The notes under the pieces were generated by a model. It was not told where the DNA came from and did no database searches. It saw nothing but the letters and a program-made list of their open reading frames with translations. The translations under genes and the position numbers were made by a program. 64,000 bases of DNA from Hoplostethus atlanticus (taxonomy: Eukaryota > Chordata > Actinopteri > Trachichthyiformes > Trachichthyidae): NCBI GenBank assembly GCA_034670405.1, contig JAXDDX010000012.1, positions 1 to 64,000 on the forward strand, given 5' to 3'. Below are positions 30,801-44,187 of the stretch, in pieces. The first letter of the stretch is position 1. Each line of letters starts with the position of its first letter.

Positions 30801-33800
30801 GAGGTTGATCTGTCACACCAGAGACTAATCTCTAATCTCTCTCGCTTTTTGTCTTCATCCTCTTGTGTGAGACAGTCCTGCTAGACGGACAAGGGCCTCA
30901 AAAAGTGTCTCACAAAAAACCTGATATCGACTCCACGACGGAAGGTAGTTGTTAACTTTCTTTATGGGGGGGTGTCAATAAAAACTAGCTGGCACGGTGG
31001 GATTTTTGGTGTCAGTTTTGGGGTGAAGTTACGCCTGCGCTTTCCTTCCGCCTGTGCAGACCACGTCAAGCCACAAGTCAATCACACGGTGCTATTTCCG
31101 TGGCTTCGCACACATGGACACAGACCTGTCCAAAATCCCACACACTGGCTTTGTGGTTATGTTCGGCTGTATTTCACCCCACGCTGAGGCAAATCCTTCA
31201 CCCATGGACGAACTGAATCCAGTCTATTTTATATGATAAGCACAACTCACTATTTAAGCTCTACGCCTGGTGACTGAATGAATGTGTGAGTCCATCATTA
31301 CACAGGGAAGCATGGTGACGGGGTTGCAATATCTCAATGTCAACATAAGACAAGGAGAAGAAACACAGTTCGGTACTATACCGGTAAACCAGCCTGTCAC
31401 ATAATTCTCTTTTTATTATCATCTTTCCGCCTCTGATCATATTGAAATGGTTTCTTCTGTGTCGGGTCACAACCTATCGAGATATGGAGCATGTGGTCGT
31501 GAGACGCATGTACAGCCGGCGGATCTCTTATATTGCATTGTCTGAGGAGGAGCGCTGCTTGAGCGTTGTAGGTGAAGCTACTCACTAATTCATGTCGTGC
31601 ACATAGAAATGGCAAATGATCAAATTTGACATTTAAAGAATTCACATACTTCCATACGTTTTGAGAGCACTATGTAGCAAGCACGTAAAACGTACTTCAG
31701 TAGAAGTACAAAACCACTGAGGCGGCGTCTGAAATTATAGGGGGAACCCATTCTCCATGAACAGACTCAATGTGCCTCTGCAGCCGCCCCCATGTGCATT
31801 TTACCAGTTTTGGCTATTGCCAATCCAGCCTGAGGGAGTGGTGGATCTAAATTTGGCGTAACTGCACCAAAACTGGCCCTCAACCTACTTTTCTCTGTAT
31901 AAAACCTTTTTATCTCTGTTTTTTCTTTGGTTAGAATAAAATAAAGTACAAAAACATCAGGTATTTGAAGATGTAGTCACATTTAACAATAGCTTTGGTC
32001 AAATAGCTGCAATGCCACGACTCATAAATGAGTAAAATCACACTAAACTATGTAGCTCAAGCATACAACGCTGCGTACTCTGGTTCATGACGTCATTCAA
32101 ACCAACAGCAGCAGATTGCTCTAGTACAGCATCTATTACGACAGACTTAACTGTTAAAAACTAAGGCACTGTGAAATTAGTCAAACACATTGAAATCAAC
32201 GACTGGCAACGCGCACAAGCAACTATGAGCAGAGATGGATGGATAGAAAAACAGGGCTTTCAAACTGAGGCTGCGTCCATTTCATCTGAAAGTGCACCCT
32301 GATGCACCCTGATGCACCCTTGTGGCCCCGGGCCCCGATGACAAGGCAGGGGGATTCCCTCACAACACAAACAAAGAAAAACAAAACACGAGGAAAACAG
32401 GATAAAAAAGTCAATCTGACAGATAACAGGGATGACAACACCCCGCCCCCACCCAAAGTCTTCCCGACACCTGCTGAGAAAGAGACACCACTTTTCTCTG
32501 TGCAGATTCAGGCTGATGTGAGAGACTGACTTGACTGACAGATAGACAGAAGTGGGGTGGGGGAGGGGGGGGAGGGCTGGCTCATCGCGCTTAACCACAT
32601 GCCATCCTTCCCTCGGCCGTCACAAATCTCTCCCATCGCCTCTGAAAGTCAGGCTTCGTTAGATTCTGGCAGACCTGCGGGCGTCGCCAGCCCGGCACAC
32701 GAGTTTTATCAGCCTCGGCCCAGATGGCACCGCGGCGGCAGCGTCCTGACACCTCCAGTGACGAGGAGAGGAAAGCGAGGGGAGGCGAGAGGGGGGAGGA
32801 AATAGTTGGAGAAGGGAGGAGTGTGTGCATGAGTGTGTGTGTGGGCGGTTAGGCAATAAAGAAAAAAGAAAAAGGAGAGGAAAGTGGGAGGCAGAGGTGG
32901 AAAGAGTACTTTACTCAAGAAGAAGCACTGCAGTGCACTCAGGTACACGGCAAATAATACCCACTGAAACAAATCGGATCTAGTATGTTGTTAAATAATT
33001 ATTTTTTCTTGAAACAAGCAGTAGGTTATAAAAAACGCCTCTTTCGCGATCAAGTGCCATTATCTTGATACTGGTGGAGTGATCTGCCCCATTCTGTCTG
33101 ATACTGACACTTTTTTCCAAAAATGAGTGAAACCGCATTGGAAACAAGTAGAATTACACTTTTAAGACTGAATATGAAGCTTTTTGCAGTGTAAAAGTCA
33201 AAGAATGAAGGAAAGTTATACATAAAACACACAGAAAACTGGAATGCTTTGTAGCTGCTAATGTTAAAGATTGCAGGTTGGGGGCTGTTTGGATGAAACG
33301 GGGCTCTCTGGTGATCTTGCAGAGCTTCTAAAGGCTTTCTAACACATTTCTGGAGTGCCTTGGATCTCTCTTTTTTCCCTACATGAAATGTTCCAACGCG
33401 CTCACAAACAAAATAATAACAGATTGACAATTTTTGCCCTGGCCCTTGCAAACTCCTTGATGGGCCATTACGAAACTGAAGCTTTGGGAAATATTTGGTT
33501 TTGCACAAACCAACGCAGCTCCAGCAGCAGTTAGAGAGAGTTAAAAACACTCAGAAAAGCAGTGCTGCACGATAAATATACTCAAGCACGGCAACTATGG
33601 TAGATGCTCCTCGTTATTTCCCATCTCTACTGGAAGGGCTTAGGAAAGGCAAACAGAGGTGATGAAGGTGGGAGGAGGGTGGCGGAGGAAACGCCATTAG
33701 GTTGAACTCTTATCGGCGTGGGGTTATTGGCGTGGCTGGTGAAAATCCACTGTCACTTTCTACTAACAAGACACTGACAGGCTGCTTCGATAGAGCTGAG

Positions 33801-36106
33801 GTCACCGAAATGATTTAGCATCCTCTATAATGCTCCTAAAACAATACTAGCTGGACTGTAACGGTGATTGCACAAAGGAAACATACAATGTTTAGGACAT
33901 ATTTGTACAGTACTATAAAAAAAACCCTCTATAAACCATCAACATTGCCTGTAAGCAATGCACCACAATGATAAAGCAAGTTCAAAAAGGCAACAGACTC
34001 TCCCAATTTCATTCTCCTGCTTTTCCTTGCTGTTCCACTTTGCGATTGTTTGGATCAATTTTGCAGTGGATAATTTCTTCCGCGCTGCTCGCTACCCTGC
34101 CATGAAATTGCCACCGAGGTTCCCTTCAGTTTGCAGGAGAGAAGAGAGGAGGAGGACGTGAATGAAAGAGAGAGGAAGGACTAGAAGAGAGAGAGAGAGA
34201 GAGAGAGACGTAGAGATAGAGAGCCCCACAGGCGGTGCTGTTTTTAAACCAGGAATAATCAGCTGCATCACAGAAATACAGAAAGAGAGGGTCAAAGGGA
34301 ACGAGGCAGCATCCCGTCAGAGGCCCCAGGCACTGTTCACACACAAACACATCTGTTGATTACTGGTGATTCCAGGGTGTCACTGCGCTACACATCACGG
34401 AGCGAGAAACGGATCTACTCGCTATGGCAACTGTGTACCATACTGCCCGGTACACAATACTGTCAATGGCCGCTGACAGGACCACGAAGCAAGAGCATCA
34501 AATCCCCTCGCTATGGCAACCCACAGGGAAAAACTCTGTGACCCTGAGACTGCACAGGCGTGTCTGCAAAATAACCAGGAAGTATAGACCGTATACTGCA
34601 GAATGGACAGGTGCTCTTTGGTTGTAGGTAGCAGTCAGAATAGGCCAATGCATGGGAAAGATCCAGTTAAAACCAGTAGTTGCCATGGCAGTCTGTTTTA
34701 TCGCAAAAATTAAAATGCCTTTATTTCACATGGCAAGAATAGATATAAATCGTGGCACCAACGTGTTAAACCTAGTCTGATCTCAGTTTGGGGTGAACGC
34801 CGGAAGAACGTGACGAGTCGAATGACACAATACTCACCGACAATCTCGGGGATGTTAGTTCAGACTGGTTTTAGCCCAGGTCATTTTTCCTGGGCAATTT
34901 ACAGGAGGTAAAAGAGGCCGTAAACATTACTGACATGACTGACATGATTCGGATGGGACTAAAATTGAGAGACATGCTCTGGTTATCTGGTTATCTGGTT
35001 CTGGTTATTACCCCACCTAGTCCTGTTGAACTAACTAGTCCTGTTGAACTAATCCTGTCTGAATAGGGCTTCAACGTATATATACAAAATCCTCCCATGT
35101 GTTGACATAGCTTTTTGTCCTTTCCAACGGTCAGCTACACAAAGATGGGGACTGAAATGAAGAGATCTTTGAAAATAGTCTTATTTATTTCTTATCTTCT
35201 ACCTCATACTAAGAACATTAGATTGAAATATAATAATTAATACATGTATCTGTCTGTCTGTATCCGTCTATATACATTTAGTCAGAATGTAAGTCATGGT
35301 ATTGATCAAACAGCTACTGTATATCTATATTACCTCTCCTACTCTAAGGCTAATGGGGCATTGCTTCCCCACAACGCCGGTCCTCCACTTGCTCTGTCTT
35401 CGTGTTGGCAAAATGGCCCCTTACCACCAGGCCACATCACACTACATTACCCAGCACTGCAGCAGCTTGCGAGCCAGTCATCTACGCTGCTGATGGTGAC
35501 TGTCCCACCTGAATTTACATTTCGCCTAAGGGGGGCCTGGCTACCGACTCAAGGGGGGGTTTTCATTCTCAACCAGGGAACCAAATAGGAAACATAGCCT
35601 GCCTCCTTGTGTGGGGCCAGTATAGTAATATAGAACGGATAGGTTGAATCCAGCCCTCTAATTGGTCGACAGCTTACCATGGCAACGGCCTCTTCGTCGT
35701 TCCATATTACTCCTCTGTAAATATCGGACTAACGGGAAAAATGCAGGTTTTATGCAGGTTGGAGATTAATTTTGGCTGCTTGGGACTACTTGGTCACAGC
35801 ATTTTTGTAATTTCTTAAGTAAATATTTAAGATATTGTATGATGGAAATTTATGGTAATAAATAAATAATTTAGTGACTGTTGTATAAAAGCAATAACTC
35901 ACTCCAGACCGTGATATATGGAACTTATATCCCAGTTAAGGTGCGTTATCTGTAGCCGGCTCAGCTGTGATATAAATTCCATATAGCACGGCCTGGAGTG
36001 GGTTATTGCTTAAATAACCGTTCCCCAGTTCCCCAGTAACGAGTAGTGTAACAAGATGCTATTTCAATTTTGCAAGTAATACAGTTACAAAATAATAATA
36101 ATAATG

Positions 36107-36143
<37 letters not shown>

Positions 36144-39100
36144 GCTGTTACTTTTGTTATCACCCTCTAAATATCAGAATAAAGTCGCCCTACTACTATC
36201 GACAGGAGAGGAAACTGATTGTGATTGGTTGTGATTTGTGTTGGGAAATGAAGATGCAGTTGCCAAGTTTGTGGTGTAACAAGAAGTATTATAACAACTA
36301 GTGATAAGTAATAAGTAAGGTAACAATATTACTGTTGAGCTGCACCCCATTCTGCACAACCCATGGCCATGATGGTCAAGAGTCCTTCCTCTCTATCTGC
36401 CCTTCATGACTGAAGTGGATTTAACAGGTGAAATCAATCAGGAATCACAGCTTTCACCTGATTCACCTGGTCAGACGATTTCATGGAAAGAGCAGCTCAC
36501 CCTCATGTTTTGTCCAGTAGTAGTCTAGTCTGTAGTCTAGTCAATCTGGAAGACTGCCGATCAAAGCAAATATTTAGGAGACACTGGCCATCGGAAATGT
36601 GTTTTCAAAATGATCTTCAACTGAAGAGAGAGCGCCGATCGGTGTGAGCGTTTTTATCCTGCAATCATCCTAAGGACTCATTTTGAGGGAGTCTAATCAA
36701 ACAGAAAAACCCATGTAAAGGATGTGACTGTGAACTTTACTGTCATTACACAACGCAATCACAATTCAAAGACTCTGCAAATCTATTATCTGCATCGCTT
36801 TGGATCTCTATGGTTATAAAACTGTGGGAAATAATATGTTTCCTAATAAGCGAGCCATTATATCTGAGCACCATAAAGCAGACATTAAAACCATTTCTTT
36901 TTTTACTGAAGCAGGATGAGCTCCCAAGGTCAACCTTTAGTAAACTCATTTAGCTGAGTGAGCTCCATAAAACCTTTCATGTGTTGGTCTTTCATCACAA
37001 GATGTTGGACGATCGCAGTGAATGTCATCCAATGTGTGTTGTATCAATCAGAGAATATGTTTATTAGCTTTACCCGTCAACAGCTCTGAACATAGAAGGT
37101 TGTCTTTGTGAAATGCTACTGAAGCTCTCAAATCTTTTTCTTTGCCGGTACACACCATCGGCTACATCTCCGCTACGCTTTATTTTGCCGGATATGATTA
37201 TAGACGTCAGAATTTGCGGCGTCCTGAAAGAACAGATAAAGAGTAAAGAAAAATCCCTCTTTGAAAATGGATATCCAGTCTGAGAAGCGCAGTTTAACCC
37301 TCACTCGTAATCAACTTGTTTGAAACCCTTTGCTCTCGTCTCTCCCTTTGAGCCCCGGTGGTATTTCTCCCCGCTCTCAGAGTCCCGTCGCCCAGCTCAA
37401 TGAAACAGCCTCAGAAGAAGCTTTTCTTGTTCTCCCAGCAAACGATTTAAAAAACCAAAAAAAAACCCAAACTCTTTGGCATTTTGTCATGCGGCCGCTC
37501 CTGATTTCTCATGTCTGCGAGCGCATCTGAACACTGTTTACCATCTCCAGACACCCAAAGCTATCTCAGATCGATTCAAATGAGATTTTCCACACCATCT
37601 GACAATGAGGCGCCGGCGGGTTTACTTTGGCGTTCGTCTCACAACGCTCAGCCTGGCGGCGAGGCTAATCTCAGCCAGGTTGGGGCTAAACTGTCTCGGC
37701 AGGAGTCCAGCGAGGGGTGGGGCGGCGGTGGGTGGGGGAGGGCGGGGGAGGGTGCTGTCTGTCTACGGTTCAAAGCCGGACTGCGATTAATATTCCTGAG
37801 GCGGAGAGAGAGAGACAGAAAGACAGAGGGAGACAGAGCAGGACTCCCCAGTGTTCCTGTCAAGTTTGGCGTCTGACTGCATGGGTGCTGGCTGCCGCCG
37901 CCGCCGCCGTCGCCGTCGCACTGCGAATACTTTGGCAGCCCTACGCCTGGATCTTTGAAGATAACGGCTGCTATTAATAAACAAACAGAAGCAATTACTC
38001 GGTGGCGGAGAGGAGAGGAGAGGAGAGGGATTGGATTAGGTCAGGGCGAGCGCTGGTCTCACTAAAGTCTAAAATGATGAGCTGCAGCTCTCCAAAGACA
38101 GCGGAGATACCGAACCCTCTTCACTGACCCCCGCACCCCCACAGCCTGTATCCACGCAGGGAGATAAAGGATGTGTGTGTGTGGGCGCTTGTGTGCGTGC
38201 ACGTTTTGTTTGTGTGTGCACGTAGCAGCGCCTCCATGTGTAGGCCTGCGTGTGAACTCATGTATAGGGGCCATGTGCGAACGCCCATACGCGAGGGCCT
38301 GCGTTTCACCACCTGGCAGAGCGCAAACATACAGCGCCCAATCAGCAATAAACACAAAACAATGCAACCGCCATTCATCATACAGGAGAACAGCGGTATG
38401 AATTGCCCCCCACGCTCATTGTTCCCTCGGTGTATCAGTCAGTCGGGCTTCAGATTAAGTTTTAAACTGATCTAGTTAAGATTCCCACTGTGGCGTCTGG
38501 AGCTGCTGTCAAAGCTGCCTGAGCACGGCGGGTCCAGCATGCAGTGGGACTGACTGACACTCACCACCATGTCTCATTCTCCTCAGAGACTCAGCAGAGT
38601 CAATAATTCATCAGGAAGGTATACACTGTACTGCACGAAGTGGCATCTCTCTCTCGTTTCCCCTCATACCTTCCCTCCCTCGGTTTATCATTTTTCCTCT
38701 CAATCTAGGATTCCTTCCCCTTCCCATTTCTTGTTCTCTCTCTGACTCTCTTTTCCTCCCTCCCTCCCTCCCTCCCTCCCCTCCCTCACTCTCTATATTG
38801 CACCACTTCAATAATTCACAGTGATATATAAAAGTCAATGAAATTTGCCATACCTCGGGTCATTACGATGCCTGCCAGGGATTTGTGTCGGGCGTGCGCG
38901 GGGCTGCAGCCACCCACCAGCGACCGGTACTTCTCCCTCACCAAGTGGAATATTGAATCAGCAAAGTCCTGAAAAACACAATCACTCCCTTAATTTTCTT
39001 TCCTTTTTTTGTATATTCCTTTTTTTCTACACTGTTAAAAGAATACACCAAGTTTTGGGGAGATTGGCCTGTTGGTTAACTTACCTGTTAAGTGATGAGA

Positions 39101-40881
39101 ACATAAGACACCAAAATCATCCCAGTGTAGATCATTGGCTCCAATGCTACATGCTAACACTTTAGCATACATTATGTTGTGATAATAGGCTCCATCCTAA
39201 CACTTTAGCATACATTATGTTGTGATAATAGGCTCCATGCTAACACTTTAGCATACACTATGTTGACTGATAGCAGGTGACTATTCCAGGCATTATCCAA
39301 GTAAGAAGACTTAAATATAATTAACAGAATGTAGCTAGCGACCGCGTATTCATCCGCTGTGCAGTGATTTTTCACTGTATGCAGTCTTTCATTGCCCACC
39401 ACTTTCACTTCCTATAGAAACAGAGAAAGTAGTATGCCTAGTAGTCAAAACAATGCATTATTTTCCAAAATTGTATTAGAATCTCTGCCAGCCTTGGCTG
39501 CATATCATTTAGGATTATGTGACATTTAGCGGCAGAGCTGCTACAAGTTCTCAATTTCTAGTTTTGGAGATAATCCCAGTGGCCGACTGTGTTAGTGTGG
39601 AGCCTGTTATCACAACGTAGTGCATGCTAAAGTGTTAAAGTGGAGCCAAAATATCATATCAGTCATTTCCTTGTTTTTGACTGTACAATGATTGTTGACA
39701 ATCACTTATTACAACTGTGTTAAATATGTGATTTTTCAGTGCTTTTGTGAGGTGTCATCTTTACTGAGTGGAATGATAAAATTGAGTTATTGAAAACAGC
39801 ATAAGGTAAATGCATTCATTTGTGTGTATTAATACTTAAAATTCAGTCTACCCCCCAGACCCAATTTGTACAACAAAAAGGGGAAACCAATATTTCGTCA
39901 GTTCAAGCCATTGGTCCAATACATCTGTGCGATAACCAAAGTAAAAATCCCCACAAAGATATACGATAGCCTCTGACCAACTCTTCATCATTCTCATCCA
40001 TGCTACCATCATTCCCTCCATTTACCCCCCCCCCACCAACTATATCCATACTGCCAACACTGCTGGAAAGTGTCCCATCATCTAGTGTAATTGCCCCTTC
40101 AGAAAATGACCAAACAAGCCATGCAAGTTTAAAATATGTCACCGTCTTAAAGGTGCGGTGTGTAACCTTTCGAAACACCAGTCCTCCCTCTCTGTCGTCT
40201 CTGTTCGTTTTCACTTCACTGAAAAGGGTAAACATGTTGGAAGTGATTTTTCCCTTGAGTTTTTACTCCTTCCACCATCAGTCAGAAACTCTGACAGCAT
40301 TTGCCCTGGAAGAACCGCGCCCTCCTCCAGTTTTGTGCTGCAAAGCAGTCCACACACAATGAGCATCATCTCTGGAACTACAACTTGAGGCTTTATTTGA
40401 TATAGGGAATACCAATCACTCCATCTTTCCATCCATTTATCCCATCTACAGCATCCATCCTTCCGTCCATCCAAACCACCACTCACCACAGTCATCCACT
40501 AGACCCACACTGTTCAACAGATGTTGCCAAGCCACGCACATCGCTTTCACACCCCTCCTCGTCCCTAATACTCTTTATTCTAGGGGTAATTATGGGCTTA
40601 GTCTCCGTGTGGCCCTCACACCCACAGCGGAGCATCAATGGATCATGAGGAGAGGGCTGCAGAATGGCATCCAGTAGGCCCTTTGGACAGATTGAGCCCC
40701 CAATAACTAAAAGGAAATCAACAGATGCCGTGATGATGATGGAAGCACAGAGTGGGAGAGATGGAGTGGGGTGGGGGAGCAACTGAATTAGCGAGCATAT
40801 TGCACTTTATAGCCCGTCAGAGCTGTGAAATTCTCTCACAGTTGTAAGTGGTGCACAGGGCTGCTCAGAGCTGGTGGTGGT

Positions 40882-40931
<50 letters not shown>

Positions 40932-43727
40932 CATGTGTATGTGTTGCTGTGACACTAGTGCCAGGCTGGAGAATAGAATAGACTAGACTAGGCGTCCCGG
41001 TGGCTCAGTTGACTAAGGTGTGTACCACGTAACTGTGACGTCCTGAGTGTGATTCTGACCTGGGACCTTTGTTGCATGTCATTCCCCTCTCTCTCTCCTC
41101 TCTCTCATCTTTCTCTACTGTCCACTATCTCAGACGCACCCTCTAAGAGACATCAGCTTCATTTCAGTCCCCCAGCCAAGCTACCTTCTCCTAACAGCTA
41201 CTATATGGACGTTGAGTACATCAGGCGAGCTCACCTGATGTGGTATAGCAGCCTGGTATTAAGAGTCCCCTCCTGATGCAACCAACCTGTATTGGTCTGG
41301 ACTGGTGCATAAACACAGCCTCATATATTCTGAGATTCCACAACAAGACATCCGGCTTCTGCAAAACCCGATCTGACAACATGATTGCTCGAACGAAAGC
41401 GAGGCAAGCGATGGTATTTTTGAAGCCCCTTGCTTGCAGAGCAGTGATGATGCACCGTTTGTGTTTATCATCAGCATATCAACCGGTTTTCGGATTTCAA
41501 TTTCCCCAGGTTTGCTAAGAATGAAATTCCTTGGAATAATAACTCCGGACTCGAGTGCAGTGCAAGGCCGCATTAGCACGCCGGCATGCCCGGTGCAAGT
41601 TAAACGGAAACGTGCAAAAAAAAAAAAAAAGTGTGGCTTGTCCCTCGTACCTGAAAGTGACATCCAATTAATTCTGACAGAATCCTGCTTGGCTTGGCAG
41701 CATCAGCTGGTGTCGGTCACAAGCTGAACCCGGAGTCAAGTCCTCCCTCCCTCTTAAAGGCCTTTTATTGATGACATTACAGAGGTGAGAGGAGGTGGCA
41801 GCTGAGAAAGGCCTCGAGAGCAAAGGTGGAATAGACCCTGGCACATGGCCCAGCTTCTCCTCCCTCCTCCTCCTCCTCCTCCTCCTCCTCCTCCCTCCTT
41901 TGTTCACCGTCTCATCCTCTTTCCTCTCCTTCCCTTCACCTCTCTCCCTCACTTCCTCTTTCTCCTCCTTTTCCACCCATTCCCCCTTCCCCTCTCCTGC
42001 CATCACCCCATTCTCCCTCTCTCCATCCCTTCCTCCTCCTCCTCCCCCTTCATCAACTCTCCCTCTCTCCCAGTCTGTTTTGTGTTGCGCTAGGACTCAA
42101 CGGTGAGTCAGAGCCTATCATTTCCTCATCCAGTCAGCCGGAGTGTGGAAACAACACGATCCGCCCACAACACCGTCTGACACGAGAAGAAAAGGGGTCG
42201 GGATCTGTGGACGTGGCTCTCGTCATGAAGAATAACCTCCTTCGTCTTTCCGAGACTTTCTCCGTTTACAACATAAGCTTAAACGTCTGTCAGTAGTTGC
42301 ATTTCTCTCACTTGTTTTCCAATTATCACATTGCTTTCTCTTTCCACTCTTGGCATGCAGACAACAATGCATGCCCACACACAGACACACACACACACAC
42401 ACACCGTCTCTCTCTCTTTAGTGGGCGAGCTCAGTGCCACCTTCAGTGTAGGCCTAATGTGGCAGAAAAATGGGGCCAAGGATCTCAGACAGAACATCAC
42501 GGCGACCTGCTGCACGGCGAGAGGAGGGCCAGCATGTGGCTGGCTGGCTTCCTCTTGGATGAGCAGCAAGATTAACGCTGCTCCAGTAGCTACAGCTGGG
42601 ATTGTGTTTTTCAAAATCTATTTAAGGTAGCCGATGTAAGCTCCGGTTGGAATGCATCGCAGGTAACTCACTGATGCGGACGGCGATTCCTCTTGGCCTC
42701 TTTGGTGTGGAGCGGCCAGGCAGCGGCCGAGAGGCGAGTATGTAAAAAGTGGGACGTCCATGAAGGATACGTTAGCAGATTGTTTAAGTAAGACATGGGC
42801 GGTGCCGTCTTAATAAAGTTGTTATTGAGTAATAGTTAAAGCTGCACTAGGTTTCATGTACTAATACACCCTCCTTAAAGGCGATGGTATACTCAAAAAG
42901 ACGAAAGAACCAACGGCCAACGCGTCCCTGAACATCACTGTCAGTATACTCAATAAGAGCGCAGTTTCCTTCTTTATATGTCATTCCTTGCCACTAGGGG
43001 GAGCAGAGTGATTCAGGAAACAGAAAAAAACAAAGTAAAACAACAATGGCGGCGGTGAAAGATGCATGAATGCGACAGCAAGAGGAGTTGGCAGTCGCTT
43101 TGGTGTTTTTAAAAAGGAAAAAAAGGAAAAAATGAAAGAGAAGGAGATGGTATGTTCAAATGAAGTCTTGCTAAGTTGCTGCTAGCCGTTTGCTCCGAAT
43201 GTGCTGCTCCCAGTACCGTGAATGAACCGGAAAATGTAGTTTCCTAAACAGCAGCAATGTTACATCTGCCATCCAGCACAAGATGGACTTGCCTAACTAG
43301 AGGAAAAGTGAAAAAAAAAGAGGAAAAGCGATGGGTTCTCAGTCAGGGATTGGGACAAAATATTTTGTGAGAAACCTGAGAAATTTGTGAGTGTAGTAAA
43401 GCACAGACAGAAAGTGCAAATAAATGATAAAGATCTTCAACGCCTTTCTGGCCTGATTTGCTCATTTTTTGCTGCATTTTTATCTGTCCATCCCCCCCCT
43501 CCTCCCCCCTCCTCTCCCTTTTTCCTCCCCCCTCCTCACCCCTCCCCAACTCTTTGCGCATGTAAACAGTTCTCCGTCTCTCTCCAAGGTAATGTGGAAT
43601 GTCACCAACAATTCTCCTGCTGCCTTCCCTCTGAAGTCAATATTGTGCCAGAAACACAAAATGTCAACGGGGGAAATTTTCTCCGCTGATGCCTGACCTA
43701 GAAGTCTGTGTGTGTCTGGGGGTGACA

Positions 43728-43773
<46 letters not shown>

Positions 43774-44148
43774 GCAGGACCAGGCAGAAAGAAATGGTAA
43801 AATTTACTTTGCCGGGGAATATTATGTAGAGGAAGGCCCCAACGGAAAATGATAAAGAAAGGGTTTTTTAGTTGGCGACTGAGGGACCGCAGACTGCAGA
43901 TTGATGGCTGATTATTTTTCCAGGCCTTCCATGACGCTCAAAACATCCAATGTTCATTTGGTGAAATATTCCCGCAGAAGAAGAAGAAGGGCGGAGTTGA
44001 TGGCGTTCAATACTGCTGCTGTTTATTGCGGGTGTCCATGCAGGCTGCTGTGTGCATGTGTCATTCTTCCATGAACATCGATGCTCATGTTCGGGGTAAG
44101 AGGGGGGTGGCCGGGGGTTTGATTTAACCCCAACTGTCGCAAAAGACG

Positions 44149-44187
<39 letters not shown>

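Larger units (their letters stand above)
30499..38853 (-). other. adarb2: adarb2 intron 4, 8.4 kb
   Basis: Contents are a 10-bp triplicated unit at 32288-32320, a MITE-like element at 32923-33195, small tandem repeats at 34978-35055, a foldback element at 35887-36015, an AAT array at 36090-36142, C- and G-rich stretches near 37720-37760 and a CCCT array at 38755-38780. No coding exon of another gene is visible. Confidence 0.7.

Noticed and set aside
33050..33550. A 166-codon open frame on the - strand
   Set aside because: No recognisable domain. It partly overlaps a MITE-like element and has no splice or promoter context.
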